Assembly: GCA_947467145.1 (NCBI GenBank)
Contig: CANIGJ010000031.1
Span: forward strand, 1 to 49,731
From: Rhodospirillaceae bacterium
GTDB taxonomy: Bacteria; Pseudomonadota; Alphaproteobacteria; Rhodospirillales; UBA2165
Direction: 5' to 3'
Length of the DNA: 49,731 nt
In this document: one piece after another, positions 34,266 through 43,536 of the stretch
Layout: each line of letters opens with the position of its first letter
Position numbering within the stretch: the stretch's first letter is position 1
Notes under the pieces: generated by a model
What the model was told of the DNA's origin: nothing
The model's input: the letters and a program-made list of their open reading frames with translations, nothing else
Database searches by the model: none
Translations under genes and position numbers: made by a program

Positions 34266-34673
34266 ATGGCGAAAGTCAGCAACGTCTGGAATACGATCGA
34301 GAACCACGAGAAGTCCGGCAAATCCGGCGCCTATGTGCCGGTCGCGCGCGAGAGCGATCTGCTGATCGCGCTCAATAATTACAAACCCGGCTACAAGAAC
34401 GAATTCCATCATCACAACGGCACCAGCCAATCCTTCCTTGTGCTGAAGGGTGAATTGACGTTGCGCACCCGTCCCGGCGTCGATCAGCCGATCACCGTGC
34501 ACAAGGTGAAGGAAGGCGAATGCGCCGTCATGGCGATGGGCGAATATTATCAGCTTGAGAATGAGACGAGCGAACCGCTGGTGCTCTATCAGGCCAAGCA
34601 GCCAACCGATCTGGTCCAGATTCACGGCAAGGAAGCGGTGCATACCCGCGAATATTTCGGCGACAGAATTTAA
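34266..34673 (+). CDS. Cupin-domain protein
   Basis: A 135-residue small cupin. The first cupin motif is HHHNGTSQSFLVLKGELTL, with H-x-H-type metal ligands, but the usual Glu is Gln and the second motif (about residues 78-98) lacks its His. Metal binding may therefore be reduced or absent. Such proteins act as single-domain dioxygenases, isomerases or ligand-binding partners. AGGAG lies just upstream of ATG 34266, and the gene is 28 bp before Rieske-5, so it likely shares its transcript. Specific function not recognisable. Confidence 0.85.
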   Translation: MAKVSNVWNTIENHEKSGKSGAYVPVARESDLLIALNNYKPGYKNEFHHHNGTSQSFLVLKGELTLRTRPGVDQPITVHKVKEGECAVMAMGEYYQLENETSEPLVLYQAKQPTDLVQIHGKEAVHTREYFGDRI

Positions 34674-34701
34674 CAAAACAGAAAAGCAAGGGAACGAGCT
34701 C

Positions 34702-35847
34702 ATGGAAGCCTACGAGGATTTCGCGCATGTCGGCCCGGGCACTGTTGCCGGCAAATTCCTGCGCCAATTCTGGCAACCGGTCGCGGTCGGTGACGAACTG
34801 GTCATCGGACGGCCGAAGCGCATCCAGATCCTGAACCAGCACTACACCGCCTATCGCGGCGAGGATGGCGTGGCGCATGTCGTGCAGGATGCCTGCCCGC
34901 ATCGCCAGACGCAGTTGTTCCTGGGCTGGGTCGAAGGCAGCGACATCCGTTGCTTCTATCACGGCTGGAAATTCAATCCGCAGGGTAAGTGTGTCGAACA
35001 GCCCGCCGAAGACCCCGCCTTCGCGCGCAAGATCACGATCGAAGGCCATCCGACGCGCGAATATCTCGGCCTTATCTTTGCCTATCTCGGCGAAGGCGAA
35101 GCGCCGCCCTTCCCGGAATTCCCCGAGATCGATCCGGAAAAAGATACCGTTCTCTATAATCGCCACCCGGTGCCATGCAGCTATTTCCAGCGCATCGAGA
35201 ACGACATGGACGAATTGCATCTGCATTTCGTCCATAAGGTGAGCACCGACGAAGTCGGTCTGGTCGAATTCCCCGAGATCAACGTCACCGAAACCGATTA
35301 CGGCCTGCTGCGCAAAGGCATCCGCAAGGAATCCGGTCACAACGTCACGCGCACGGCCTTCTGGATGATGCCGAACGTGCTGATGACCTTCACGCCGGGC
35401 CGCCCGTCGCGTCCGCAATGGATGCTGCATCTCGCCTGGCGCGTGCCGGTCACCGACTTCGAGATGGCGAGCTTCATCGTCGCTACCGAAAAAGGCGGCG
35501 GCAAAGGCGTCATTCCACGCCCTGAGACCAAACCGGATCCGAACTTCATCACCGACGAAGTGCTGGCCGGCCGTATGCGCGTGCAGGATCTCGATCCCGA
35601 TTACCCAGGCCTGTTCAACGTGCAGGACAATGTGGCGCTCGCCGGACAGGGCAAAATCGTCGACCGATCCAAGGATCGCCTCGGCCAGTCCGACAAGGCG
35701 CTCATCGTGCTGCGCAAATTATGGGAACGCGAGTTGCGCTGCGTCGCCGAAGGGCGGGCACCCAAGGCGTGGCGCCGCCCGACCGAGTCCTTCTTCCAAG
35801 AACGAACGCGCGAGTTGGAACTCGCCGGAGCCATTGCCGCCGAATAA
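34702..35847 (+). CDS. Rieske [2Fe-2S] aromatic oxygenase, terminal subunit (Rieske-5)
   Basis: A 381-residue terminal oxygenase. Cluster ligands are C65-P-H67 and C84-x2-H87; the iron motif is D170-x2-H173-x4-H178 (MDELHLHFVH), with extra His at 175. It lacks the PTEPATSK insertions of Rieske-1/4. ATG 34702 follows AAGGGAACGA; upstream in-frame codons overlap the cupin gene and are rejected. Downstream 32 bp lies the first binding-protein gene of importer B, so uptake and oxidation may be co-expressed. Confidence 0.93.
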   Translation: MEAYEDFAHVGPGTVAGKFLRQFWQPVAVGDELVIGRPKRIQILNQHYTAYRGEDGVAHVVQDACPHRQTQLFLGWVEGSDIRCFYHGWKFNPQGKCVEQPAEDPAFARKITIEGHPTREYLGLIFAYLGEGEAPPFPEFPEIDPEKDTVLYNRHPVPCSYFQRIENDMDELHLHFVHKVSTDEVGLVEFPEINVTETDYGLLRKGIRKESGHNVTRTAFWMMPNVLMTFTPGRPSRPQWMLHLAWRVPVTDFEMASFIVATEKGGGKGVIPRPETKPDPNFITDEVLAGRMRVQDLDPDYPGLFNVQDNVALAGQGKIVDRSKDRLGQSDKALIVLRKLWERELRCVAEGRAPKAWRRPTESFFQERTRELELAGAIAAE

Positions 35848-35879
35848 CAAAAATCGCGGCACCATACAGGGAGGTTTAC

Positions 35880-36968
35880 ATGACTGGGTTTGTTTCCAAG
35901 GCGGCATTAGCCGCCATCGCACTCATTGCGTCCGCCGCACCGGCCTTCGCGCAAACCGCGCTCACGCCCGCCGTCAAGGAATTGGCTGCCCTCGCCGCCA
36001 AAGACAAAGAAATGACCGTCACGTGGAGCAATTCCACCATGGGCGGCCAGAAAGGCGCGAAGGCGTTCGAGACCGGCATCAACAAGATGTTCGGCATCAA
36101 TATCAAGGTCAGTTGGGCGCCCGGCGATTCCATGCCCAATGTCGGCAACCAAGTGGCGACGACGGCACAGAACGGCCTGCCCTCGCCCACCGACGTCTAT
36201 ATGGGTTTCTCGCGCAACATGGCGGTGCTGCAGGACCGCAACCTGTTCCACACCGCGCCGTGGGCCAGCTATTTCCCCGATCGTCTGACCAACGAGATCG
36301 TCGAATACGATACCTATGTGAAAGTCGTCAGCGCGACGCTCGGCTTCACCTATAACAGCGCCCTCGCGCCGTCCAAGCCCGAGAAGCTGGAAGACTTCCT
36401 GAAGCCCGAGTGGAAGGGCAAATACGGCACGACCGCTTTCGGCGCGGGCTTCGATCAGATCGCCGCCAAGGAAGCCTGGGGTCCGGAAAGGACAATCGAA
36501 TTCGCCAAGAAATTCTCCGAAGGCGCCGTCGGCTTCCTGCGTTGCAACGAAATGGGGCGGTTGTCGTCGGGTGAATTCCTGGCCCTCGTCACCGACTGCT
36601 CGGGCGACAGTGCCCGCGAATTCGCCGCCACCAAGGGTGCGCCCTTGGCCCGCGTCGTCGCACCCGATGTGCCGCTGGTGAGCTACTTCTATTTCGCCGT
36701 GCCGAAAAACGCCAAGGCATCCAACTTGGGCAAGCTGTTCGTCGCCTTCGCCCTGACCAAGGAAGGCCAAGACGTGATCCGCGAACAGACCTTCGGCGAT
36801 CTGCATCTGCTGCCGGAATCGATCGTCAAGGACGAGGTCGCCAAGGCGGAGAAGATCGCGGGTAAAAAATTCGCCAACGGCGATCTGGCCTGGCAGAAGA
36901 CCAACGATGCCGGCAACGCCGCGCAGCAGGAAGTCGCCAAGATCCTCGCCGCCGGCGGAAAGAAGTAG
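35880..36968 (+). CDS. ABC importer binding protein B1
   Basis: A 362-residue periplasmic binding protein; AGGGAGG precedes ATG 35880 and the signal peptide is cleaved near residue 25 (AFA-Q). It begins TALTPAVKELAALAAKDKEM after cleavage and carries KPEWKGK, FGAGFDQIAAKEAWG and VPKNAK blocks shared with B2 and C1. A cysteine pair C222/C240 (RCN...TDC) differs in place from the pair in importer A proteins. FbpA-like paired iron tyrosines are not evident. Confidence 0.92.
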   Translation: MTGFVSKAALAAIALIASAAPAFAQTALTPAVKELAALAAKDKEMTVTWSNSTMGGQKGAKAFETGINKMFGINIKVSWAPGDSMPNVGNQVATTAQNGLPSPTDVYMGFSRNMAVLQDRNLFHTAPWASYFPDRLTNEIVEYDTYVKVVSATLGFTYNSALAPSKPEKLEDFLKPEWKGKYGTTAFGAGFDQIAAKEAWGPERTIEFAKKFSEGAVGFLRCNEMGRLSSGEFLALVTDCSGDSAREFAATKGAPLARVVAPDVPLVSYFYFAVPKNAKASNLGKLFVAFALTKEGQDVIREQTFGDLHLLPESIVKDEVAKAEKIAGKKFANGDLAWQKTNDAGNAAQQEVAKILAAGGKK

Positions 36969-36970
36969 CG

Positions 36971-38050
36971 ATGCAAAGGTCGCTCACGTTCGCCGCCCTA
37001 CTGGGCGGCGTTCTTCTCGCGCATGCGTCCGCACACGCAGCCGAACTGACGCCCGCCGCTCGCGAGCTTGCCGCCGCCGCGCAAAAAGAAGGCGAGATGG
37101 TGGTGATGTGGAGTTCGGGCACCTTGGGCGGCCCGAAAGGTGCGGCCCAGTTCGAAAGCGCGATCAACAAGACCTTCGGCATCAACATCAAGATCAAGTG
37201 GACGCCGGGCGATTCCATGCCGGCCGTCGGCAACCTGATCGCGACGACGGCGCAGAACAAACAGCCGGCGCCAACCGATGCCTATATCGGCTTTTCGCGC
37301 GGCACCGCGCTGATGCAGAAATACGACCTGTTCGAAAAGGCGCCGTGGAAAAGCTACTTCCCCGATCGCCTGAACGACGAGATGGTCGAGAAAGACATCT
37401 ATGTAAAGGTGCAGACCGCGACCACCGGCTTTTCCTATAACAAGGCCCTGGCTCCCTCCGTGCCGGAAAAGATGGAAGACTTCCTGAAGCCGGAATGGAA
37501 AGGCAAATTCGCCACGACGAATGTCGCCGCCGGGTTCGACCAGCTGGCCGCCAAGGAAGCCTGGGGTCGCGATAAAACGCTATCCTATGCCGAGAAGTTC
37601 TCGGCCGCCGCCGCCGGCTTCATGCGCTGCAACGAAAGCCAGCGTCTGGCGTCGGGCGAATTCCTGGCGCTGGTCATGGATTGCAACGGCGATTCGGCGC
37701 GCAACCTCAAAGCCAAGGGCGCACCGCTTGAACGCAAGGTCGCGCCGGATATCCCACTCATCAGCTTCTTCTACCTGATGGTGCCGAAGAACGCCGCACA
37801 TCCCAATCTCGGCAAACTGTTCGTCGCCTTTAGCGCGACCGCCGAGGGCCAGGCCATCGTGCGTGAGCATACCAGCAGCGACGTCCATCTATTTCCCGAT
37901 TCCATCATGCTGAAGGAAATCCAGGAGGCCGAGAAAAAGGCCGGCGTAAAATTCGCCAGCGCCGATATCGCCTGGCAGGAAACCAACGATTCCGGCAACC
38001 AGACGCAGACCGACGTGCAGCAACTCCTGATCCGTAACGAGAAGAAGTAA
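36971..38050 (+). CDS. ABC importer binding protein B2
   Basis: A 359-residue paralogue of B1, beginning two bases after it. Signal peptide ends near residue 23 (AHA-A). It shares AQKEGEMVVMWSSGTLGGPKGA-type opening, WTPGDSMPAVGN, KPEWKGK and the C220/C238 pair. Close similarity and immediate adjacency point to tandem duplication, giving one permease two binding proteins. Confidence 0.92.
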   Translation: MQRSLTFAALLGGVLLAHASAHAAELTPAARELAAAAQKEGEMVVMWSSGTLGGPKGAAQFESAINKTFGINIKIKWTPGDSMPAVGNLIATTAQNKQPAPTDAYIGFSRGTALMQKYDLFEKAPWKSYFPDRLNDEMVEKDIYVKVQTATTGFSYNKALAPSVPEKMEDFLKPEWKGKFATTNVAAGFDQLAAKEAWGRDKTLSYAEKFSAAAAGFMRCNESQRLASGEFLALVMDCNGDSARNLKAKGAPLERKVAPDIPLISFFYLMVPKNAAHPNLGKLFVAFSATAEGQAIVREHTSSDVHLFPDSIMLKEIQEAEKKAGVKFASADIAWQETNDSGNQTQTDVQQLLIRNEKK

Positions 38051-38053
38051 GCG

Positions 38054-39856
38054 ATGGCCGATAGTAGCGCGACCGGCGCCGTCATCGAACCCACCGCTTG
38101 GCCCGCATCGGCGCCGCAGCAGAAGAAGCGCCTGTCGTTGCGCTTCATCCTGCCCAAGGAAGATCCGTGGGCGATCGCTATGGTCGTCCTGGTCGGGCTG
38201 CTCAGCCTGTTCATCCTGACGATCCCGATTATCGTACTGGTGCTGTCGTTCCGCGACGGTCGGCCGATCGATCCGACCTCGACCTATTCGTTCATGCATT
38301 ACGCGAGCGTGTTCACCGATCCGGTCGCCTATCGGGCTTTGCTCAATACCGTCACCTTCTCGCTCGTCACCTTGGTCGTCGCCTTCGTCTTCGGCCTGCC
38401 GGCCGCTTGGCTCGCCGAGCGCACCAATCTGCCGGCCAAGCCGCTGCTCTATACACTAATGACGCTTGGCATCCTGCTGCCGGGCTTCGCCACCGCCATG
38501 GGCTGGCTGTTCATGATGCATCCGCGCATCGGCCTGGTGAACGTGTTCCTGACGCGCGTCGTCGGCTTTTCCGAAGCACCCTTCAATATCGCCACCATCA
38601 TCGGCATGGGTTGGGTGCAGGGCCTCAGCCTCGCCCCCATCGCCTTCATTATGACGGCGGCCGTGCTCAAGGCGATCGATCCGGCGCTGGAGGAATCGGC
38701 GCAGATGTCGGGCGCCCATTTCTTCAACGTGATCCGCAAGGTCACGCTCCGACTGGCCTGGCCCGGCATCCTGGCGTCGGGCATCTATATCGTGACCATT
38801 GGCTTTGCGTCATTCGACGTTCCGGCGATCATCGGTATGTCGAACCGCATCTTCACCTTCTCGACATATCTGCTGACGCAGTTGGCGCCGCATGACGATC
38901 TGCCGCATTACGGCAAGGCCGCCGCGCTCTCGACCGTCGTCATGGCCGTGTCAGGTTTGCTAGCGTTGTGGTACGGCCGGCTGCAATCACAGGCGCACCG
39001 CTATCAGGTGGTGACCGGCAAAGGCTACCGTCCCCGCATCATCGCCTTGCGCAAATACACGTGGCTCGCGTGGACGTTCCTCGGCGCCTACTTCGTCTTG
39101 AGTAAGTTTTTGCCGCTGATCATCGTCATCTGGGCATCGTCCTTACCCTATTTCCAGCTGCCATCGGAAGCGGCCTTCAAGGCGATGTCGTGGGCGAACT
39201 TCCTGAACATCCCGTGGGACATGATGCTGCTCGGCCTGCGCAACACATCGATCCTTATGGCGCTGGTACCGACCCTGACCTTGGCCTGCGCGCTCGCCTT
39301 TTCCTGGGTCGTCCTGCGTTCCAAGGTGCCGGGCCGGCTCGCCTTCGATTTCGTCGCCTTCCTGCCGCACGCCATCCCTAATATCGTGTTCGGCGTCGGC
39401 GTGCTGCTCTTGACCCTGTTCCTGCTGCGCAACGTGATCCCGTTCTACGGCACGCTGTGGATCTTGCTGTTCGTGTTCATCATCGGACGCATCAGCTATG
39501 CGACGCGCATGACCAATTCGACCCTGATCCAGGTCCATCGCGAATTGGAAGAAGCCGCGACGATGAGCGGTGTGGGCACCGGCACCATCGTGCGCCGCGT
39601 GCTGCTGCCGATCCTAGCGCCGACCATGATCTATGCCTGGATCTGGATGGCCCTACTGACCTTCCGCGAACTCACGCTGGCCGTGATCCTGACGACCAAG
39701 GACAATCTGACCTTGCCGGTCGTCGTGTGGAGCATGTGGCAAAGCGGCGATTATGGCGCGGCCTCCGCAATCACCTTAATCCTCATCTGCCTGATGGTGC
39801 CATTGACGGCATTCTACTGGTGGGCCGTTCGTAAAACAGGGATCGAAACGACATGA
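38054..39856 (+). CDS. ABC importer fused permease (system B)
   Basis: A 600-residue fused permease with about twelve helices in two halves. ATPase-contact loops are EESAQMSGAHFFNVIRK and EEAATMSGVGTGTIVRR. The N-terminal 45 residues are cytoplasmic and hydrophilic. It is highly similar to the system C permease (44626-46377), e.g. YQVVTGKGYRPR and FLPHAIPNIVFG occur in both. Start lies three bases after B2; its end overlaps the ATPase start by four bases (ATGA), so the unit is translationally coupled. Confidence 0.93.
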   Translation: MADSSATGAVIEPTAWPASAPQQKKRLSLRFILPKEDPWAIAMVVLVGLLSLFILTIPIIVLVLSFRDGRPIDPTSTYSFMHYASVFTDPVAYRALLNTVTFSLVTLVVAFVFGLPAAWLAERTNLPAKPLLYTLMTLGILLPGFATAMGWLFMMHPRIGLVNVFLTRVVGFSEAPFNIATIIGMGWVQGLSLAPIAFIMTAAVLKAIDPALEESAQMSGAHFFNVIRKVTLRLAWPGILASGIYIVTIGFASFDVPAIIGMSNRIFTFSTYLLTQLAPHDDLPHYGKAAALSTVVMAVSGLLALWYGRLQSQAHRYQVVTGKGYRPRIIALRKYTWLAWTFLGAYFVLSKFLPLIIVIWASSLPYFQLPSEAAFKAMSWANFLNIPWDMMLLGLRNTSILMALVPTLTLACALAFSWVVLRSKVPGRLAFDFVAFLPHAIPNIVFGVGVLLLTLFLLRNVIPFYGTLWILLFVFIIGRISYATRMTNSTLIQVHRELEEAATMSGVGTGTIVRRVLLPILAPTMIYAWIWMALLTFRELTLAVILTTKDNLTLPVVVWSMWQSGDYGAASAITLILICLMVPLTAFYWWAVRKTGIETT

Positions 39857-40950
39857 TCGAAGTCGAACATCTAAGCCTGACCTATCATTCGGCCAAGCAG
39901 ACGCATCTGGCGGTGAACGATGTTTCGTTCACGGTGCAGAAAGGCCAGTTCTATACGCTGCTTGGGCCCTCCGGCTGCGGCAAGACCACGACCTTGCGCT
40001 GCGTGGCGGGTCTCGAACGGCCCGACCTCGGCGAAATCCGCGTCGACGGCGCAGCCGTCTCGTCGTCGGACAAGGACATCTGGATTCCGCCCAACCGCCG
40101 CTCCATCGGCATGGTGTTCCAGTCCTACGCCATCTGGCCGCATATGAGCGTGTTCGAGAACGTCGCCTTCCCGCTGCGCTACGGCGTCAAGAAAACGCCG
40201 TCCAGCGAGATCAAGCCCCGGGTGATGAAGGCGCTTGAGATGGTTCAACTCGACCACCTCGCCGACCGCGCGGCACCGCATCTGTCGGGCGGCCAGCAGC
40301 AACGCCTGGCGCTGGCACGCGCCTTTGTGATGGAGCCGAAAGTCCTGCTGCTCGACGAGCCGCTGTCCAACCTCGATGCCAAGCTGCGCGAAGAGATGCG
40401 CATCGAACTGCGCCATCTCGTCAAATCCATGGGTATGACGACCATCTTCGTGACCCACGAACAGATCGAAGCCCTGACCCTATCCGACGTCATCGCGGTC
40501 ATGAAGGACGGCAAGATCGCCCAGGAAGGCAGCCCGCTGGATATATACCAGAAGCCGGCCAATGCCTTCGTCGCCGACTTCATCGGCAAATCGAACCTGG
40601 TGCCGGGCACGGTGACGACCAACCCGTCCGCCAACGGCATGGTACGGGTCGATTGCGCGTGGGGCAGCCTTGCCTGCGCCGCCCCCTCGGGCGCCACGTC
40701 GGGCGCCATCATGGTGGCGATCCGCCCCGAGCACCTTGAACTCACCCCATCGGGCACGCCCGACGAGAACGTGTTGCAAGGCACCATCGAGACCACCGCG
40801 TTTGTCGGCAACATGACCGATTGCATCGTTAAAGTCGGCCAGCACAGCTTCAAGGTGCAGCTACACCCCGACCGGACACCGGCCGTGGGCAGCCAGGTTT
40901 CGTTGTATATCGCGGCGCGGCATTGCCTCGCCATGCGCGAGGATGCGTGA
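39853..40950 (+). CDS. ABC importer ATPase (system B)
   Basis: A 365-residue ATPase. Walker [10 protein letters not shown] (38-46), Q-loop Q90, signature LSGGQ (144-148), Walker B VLLLDEP (164-170), switch H202, and a C-terminal TOBE-type region. It closely resembles the system A ATPase in the catalytic half ([12 protein letters not shown]). Since system C has permease and binding protein but no ATPase, and its permease resembles that of B, this subunit may serve both (inference). Confidence 0.93.
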   Translation: MIEVEHLSLTYHSAKQTHLAVNDVSFTVQKGQFYTLLGPSGCGKTTTLRCVAGLERPDLGEIRVDGAAVSSSDKDIWIPPNRRSIGMVFQSYAIWPHMSVFENVAFPLRYGVKKTPSSEIKPRVMKALEMVQLDHLADRAAPHLSGGQQQRLALARAFVMEPKVLLLDEPLSNLDAKLREEMRIELRHLVKSMGMTTIFVTHEQIEALTLSDVIAVMKDGKIAQEGSPLDIYQKPANAFVADFIGKSNLVPGTVTTNPSANGMVRVDCAWGSLACAAPSGATSGAIMVAIRPEHLELTPSGTPDENVLQGTIETTAFVGNMTDCIVKVGQHSFKVQLHPDRTPAVGSQVSLYIAARHCLAMREDA

Positions 40951-40980
40951 TCGCCACTTGCTAACAAATTTAATTAACTC

Positions 40981-41010
40981 GATTAACACATATAGTTATA
41001 TCTGTTAATC
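40981..41010. promoter_or_regulatory. Near-perfect 30-bp palindrome upstream of tandem Rieske genes
   Basis: GATTAACA (40981-40988) and TGTTAATC (41003-41010) are exact complements, and the AT-rich middle also pairs, so 13 of 15 positions match. It lies 76 bp before the Rieske-6 start in an AT-rich island, the expected position of an operator. Size and symmetry suit a GntR, LacI or MarR/IclR-type dimer; the regulator gene is not identified. Confidence 0.6.
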
Positions 41011-41086
41011 TGGGCCCGTCCCGAGATCCGATCGAAGGACCAAAAACCAAAAATTTATAGCCAGGCAATCCGAGTCGAGGTGACCC

Positions 41087-42250
41087 ATGCTCAGCCAAGA
41101 AGACAACGCCCTCTTCACCAGTGTCGGCCCAGGAACCCCCACGGGCGAAATGCTCCGGCGCTATTGGCATCCTGTCGAATGCACGGAGTTCGTCACCAGC
41201 AAGCCGACGCGCCTGAAAATCCTCGGCGAGGAATTGCTCATCTATCGCGGCGCGAGCGGCAAGCCTGTGCTGACCCAGTTGCGTTGCGCGCACCGCAGCC
41301 TCGCCATGGATTATGGCCGAGTCGAAGGCGACAGCATCCGCTGCCCCTATCACGGCTGGCTCTACGATGCGACCGGCCAGTGCACCGCACAGCCCGCCGA
41401 GCCCGAAGGCAGCGGCTTCAAGGAAAAGGTCAAGCTCACGTCCTATCCGGTGCAGGAAGCAAGCGGCCTCGTCTTCGCCTATCTGGGCCCGCTGCCGGCG
41501 CCCCTACTGCCGCTCTACGATGTCATGATGGAAGAAGACGGCGCCAAGGGGATCGCGCGGCGCAACGTCAACTGCAATTGGCTCAACTGCATCGAAAACA
41601 TCGTCGACATCAGCCATCTCGCCTGGCTGCACGGCTATACGTTCCCGGCCTATGGCGCGAAGAAGGTGACCTATCACTGGGACCGCAAAGATTACGGCAT
41701 GGACAATGTGATGGACATCGAAGGTATAGATGACACGCACATCTCCTGCTACGCGTTTCCCAACGTGAACCGTTTCTCCGCCCCGCCGGCCGAGAAAGGT
41801 GGCGAGCTGATCAAATCGATGATCTTCCGCGTGCCGATGGACGATACCTCGACCATGCAGTTCTACATCCGCTTCTATGCCAGCGCTAAGAAATCGATCA
41901 ATTACCAGCGCAAAGAAGAAAAGCTTGGCGTCTATCGCCAACTCGCCGAAGATTGGTGGGGCATCGATGTCGGCGATCAGGATCGCATGGCCATCGAACA
42001 GCAAGGCGTCGTTGCGGACCGTCCCAACGAACATCTCGGCGTCTCCGACGGCGGCATCATCATGCAACGCAAGATGCTGCGCGAATCCCTCGCCCTCGTC
42101 GAGGACGGCAAGGATCCGCTCTGCGTCATCCGCGATCCTGCGAAGCAGAAGATCGTCTTCCCGCAAAAATCGTCCATGATGGAACAGCGTCAGGACCACC
42201 TGAACTATAACCGCGCCTTCGTTAACTGGAACGCCAACGCGGCGGAGTAA
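41087..42250 (+). CDS. Rieske [2Fe-2S] aromatic oxygenase, terminal subunit (Rieske-6)
   Basis: A 387-residue terminal oxygenase. The Rieske centre is C67-A-H69 (Ala replaces the common Pro) and C86-x2-H89; the iron motif is D174-x2-H177-x4-H182 (NIVDISHLAWLHG). It is extremely like Rieske-7 next door (LRCAHRSLA, QPAEPEGSGFKEK, VADRPNEHLGVSDGG). The C-terminus is shorter than in Rieske-1 to -4. Preceded by the 30-bp palindrome and a purine-rich site (GAGGTGA). Confidence 0.93.
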   Translation: MLSQEDNALFTSVGPGTPTGEMLRRYWHPVECTEFVTSKPTRLKILGEELLIYRGASGKPVLTQLRCAHRSLAMDYGRVEGDSIRCPYHGWLYDATGQCTAQPAEPEGSGFKEKVKLTSYPVQEASGLVFAYLGPLPAPLLPLYDVMMEEDGAKGIARRNVNCNWLNCIENIVDISHLAWLHGYTFPAYGAKKVTYHWDRKDYGMDNVMDIEGIDDTHISCYAFPNVNRFSAPPAEKGGELIKSMIFRVPMDDTSTMQFYIRFYASAKKSINYQRKEEKLGVYRQLAEDWWGIDVGDQDRMAIEQQGVVADRPNEHLGVSDGGIIMQRKMLRESLALVEDGKDPLCVIRDPAKQKIVFPQKSSMMEQRQDHLNYNRAFVNWNANAAE

Positions 42251-42297
42251 ACCAACCGTCCATGTAACGTAAAAAAACAAACAGGATGAGGTAAGCC

Positions 42298-43455
42298 ATG
42301 CTCAGTCACGAAGAGAATACCCTTTTCACCAGCATCGGCGCCGGTACGCCCATGGGCGAGCTTATGCGCCGCTATTGGCATCCGGTCGGCGTTTCCGAGC
42401 AGATCACCAGCAAGCCGAAACGCATCAAGGTCCTGAACGAGGAACTGATGCTGTATCGCGGCGCCAGCGGGACGGTCGTGATGACGCAGCTGCGCTGCGC
42501 GCACCGCAGCCTGGCGCTCGATTACGGCCGCGTCGAAGGCGACAGCATCCGCTGCCCTTATCACGGCTGGCTCTACGATCAGACCGGGCAATGCACGGCG
42601 CAGCCCGCCGAGCCGGAAGGCAGCGGCTTCAAGGAAAAGATCAAGCTCAAGACCTATCCGGTGCAGGAATATAGCGGCCTCGTCTTCGGCTATATGGGCC
42701 CACTGCCGGCCCCCTTGCTGCCGCTGTTCGATGTGCTGCGCATGGAAGAGGGTGTGAAGGCCGTTCAAATCCGCCACCTCAACGCCAACTTCTTCAACCA
42801 TATCGAAAATATCCTGGACGTCAGCCACCTCGCCTGGCTGCACGGCTATGCCTATCCGGCCTATGGCGGCAAGAAGGTGACGTATCACTGGGAACCGCAG
42901 CCTTACGGCGTCGACAACGTCATGATGATCGACGGCCTGCCGGGCGATGACGAACATGTCTCCTGCTACGCCTTCCCGCTGGTAAACCGCTTCAGCGTTT
43001 CGCCGGTCGAGCCGAACGGCCCGCAGGTGCAATCCGTCCTCTATCGCGTGCCGATCGACGACACGGAAACCAAGCTTTACTTCGTGCGCTTCTATCCCAG
43101 CGACAAGCGCACCCGCTCCGTCATGGAGCGCCACGACAAGCTCGGCGAATACAAGCAGAACGTGGAAGATTGGTGGGGTATCGACGTCAGCGATCACGAT
43201 CGCATGGCCATCGAGCAGCAAGGAATCGTCGCCGATCGGCCGAACGAGCATCTCGGCGTGTCCGATGGCGGCCTGATCCTAATGCGCAAGATGATGCGCG
43301 ACGCCTTGGCCGCCGTGAAGGCCGGTCAGGATCCGTTCGGCGTCATCCGCGATCCGGCCCAGCAGAACGTCGACTTCCGTCAGAAGGCGGCGGCGATGAA
43401 CGACCGCCGCGATTCCGGCGATTATGCCGGCGGCCTCGGCCAAGCCGCGGAATAA
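42298..43455 (+). CDS. Rieske [2Fe-2S] aromatic oxygenase, terminal subunit (Rieske-7)
   Basis: A 385-residue tandem paralogue of Rieske-6. Ligands are C67-A-H69, C86-x2-H89 and D174-x2-H177-x4-H182 (NILDVSHLAWLHG). Differences cluster around the cleft-facing region (HLNANFFNHIE versus NVNCNWLNCIE), suggesting changed substrate choice. The 47-bp gap before it holds no terminator, so the pair is probably one transcript. Two such enzymes could form heteromers or act on successive or alternative substrates. Confidence 0.93.
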   Translation: MLSHEENTLFTSIGAGTPMGELMRRYWHPVGVSEQITSKPKRIKVLNEELMLYRGASGTVVMTQLRCAHRSLALDYGRVEGDSIRCPYHGWLYDQTGQCTAQPAEPEGSGFKEKIKLKTYPVQEYSGLVFGYMGPLPAPLLPLFDVLRMEEGVKAVQIRHLNANFFNHIENILDVSHLAWLHGYAYPAYGGKKVTYHWEPQPYGVDNVMMIDGLPGDDEHVSCYAFPLVNRFSVSPVEPNGPQVQSVLYRVPIDDTETKLYFVRFYPSDKRTRSVMERHDKLGEYKQNVEDWWGIDVSDHDRMAIEQQGIVADRPNEHLGVSDGGLILMRKMMRDALAAVKAGQDPFGVIRDPAQQNVDFRQKAAAMNDRRDSGDYAGGLGQAAE

Positions 43456-43484
43456 GCTCGCCTCAGACGATCAAGAATAGGCAC

Positions 43485-43511
43485 CGGCCGCTACGGGCGA
43501 CGTAGCGGCCG
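43485..43511. promoter_or_regulatory. Strong intercistronic hairpin
   Basis: CGGCCGCTAC (43485-43494) and GTAGCGGCCG (43502-43511) form a perfect 10-bp GC-rich stem with a seven-base loop in the 81-bp gap between Rieske-7 and binding protein C1. No T-run follows, so it is unlikely to be a simple terminator; an mRNA stabiliser for the highly expressed binding-protein gene is possible. Confidence 0.55.
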
Positions 43512-43536
43512 AGATGCCGCAAACAGGGAGTTATCG

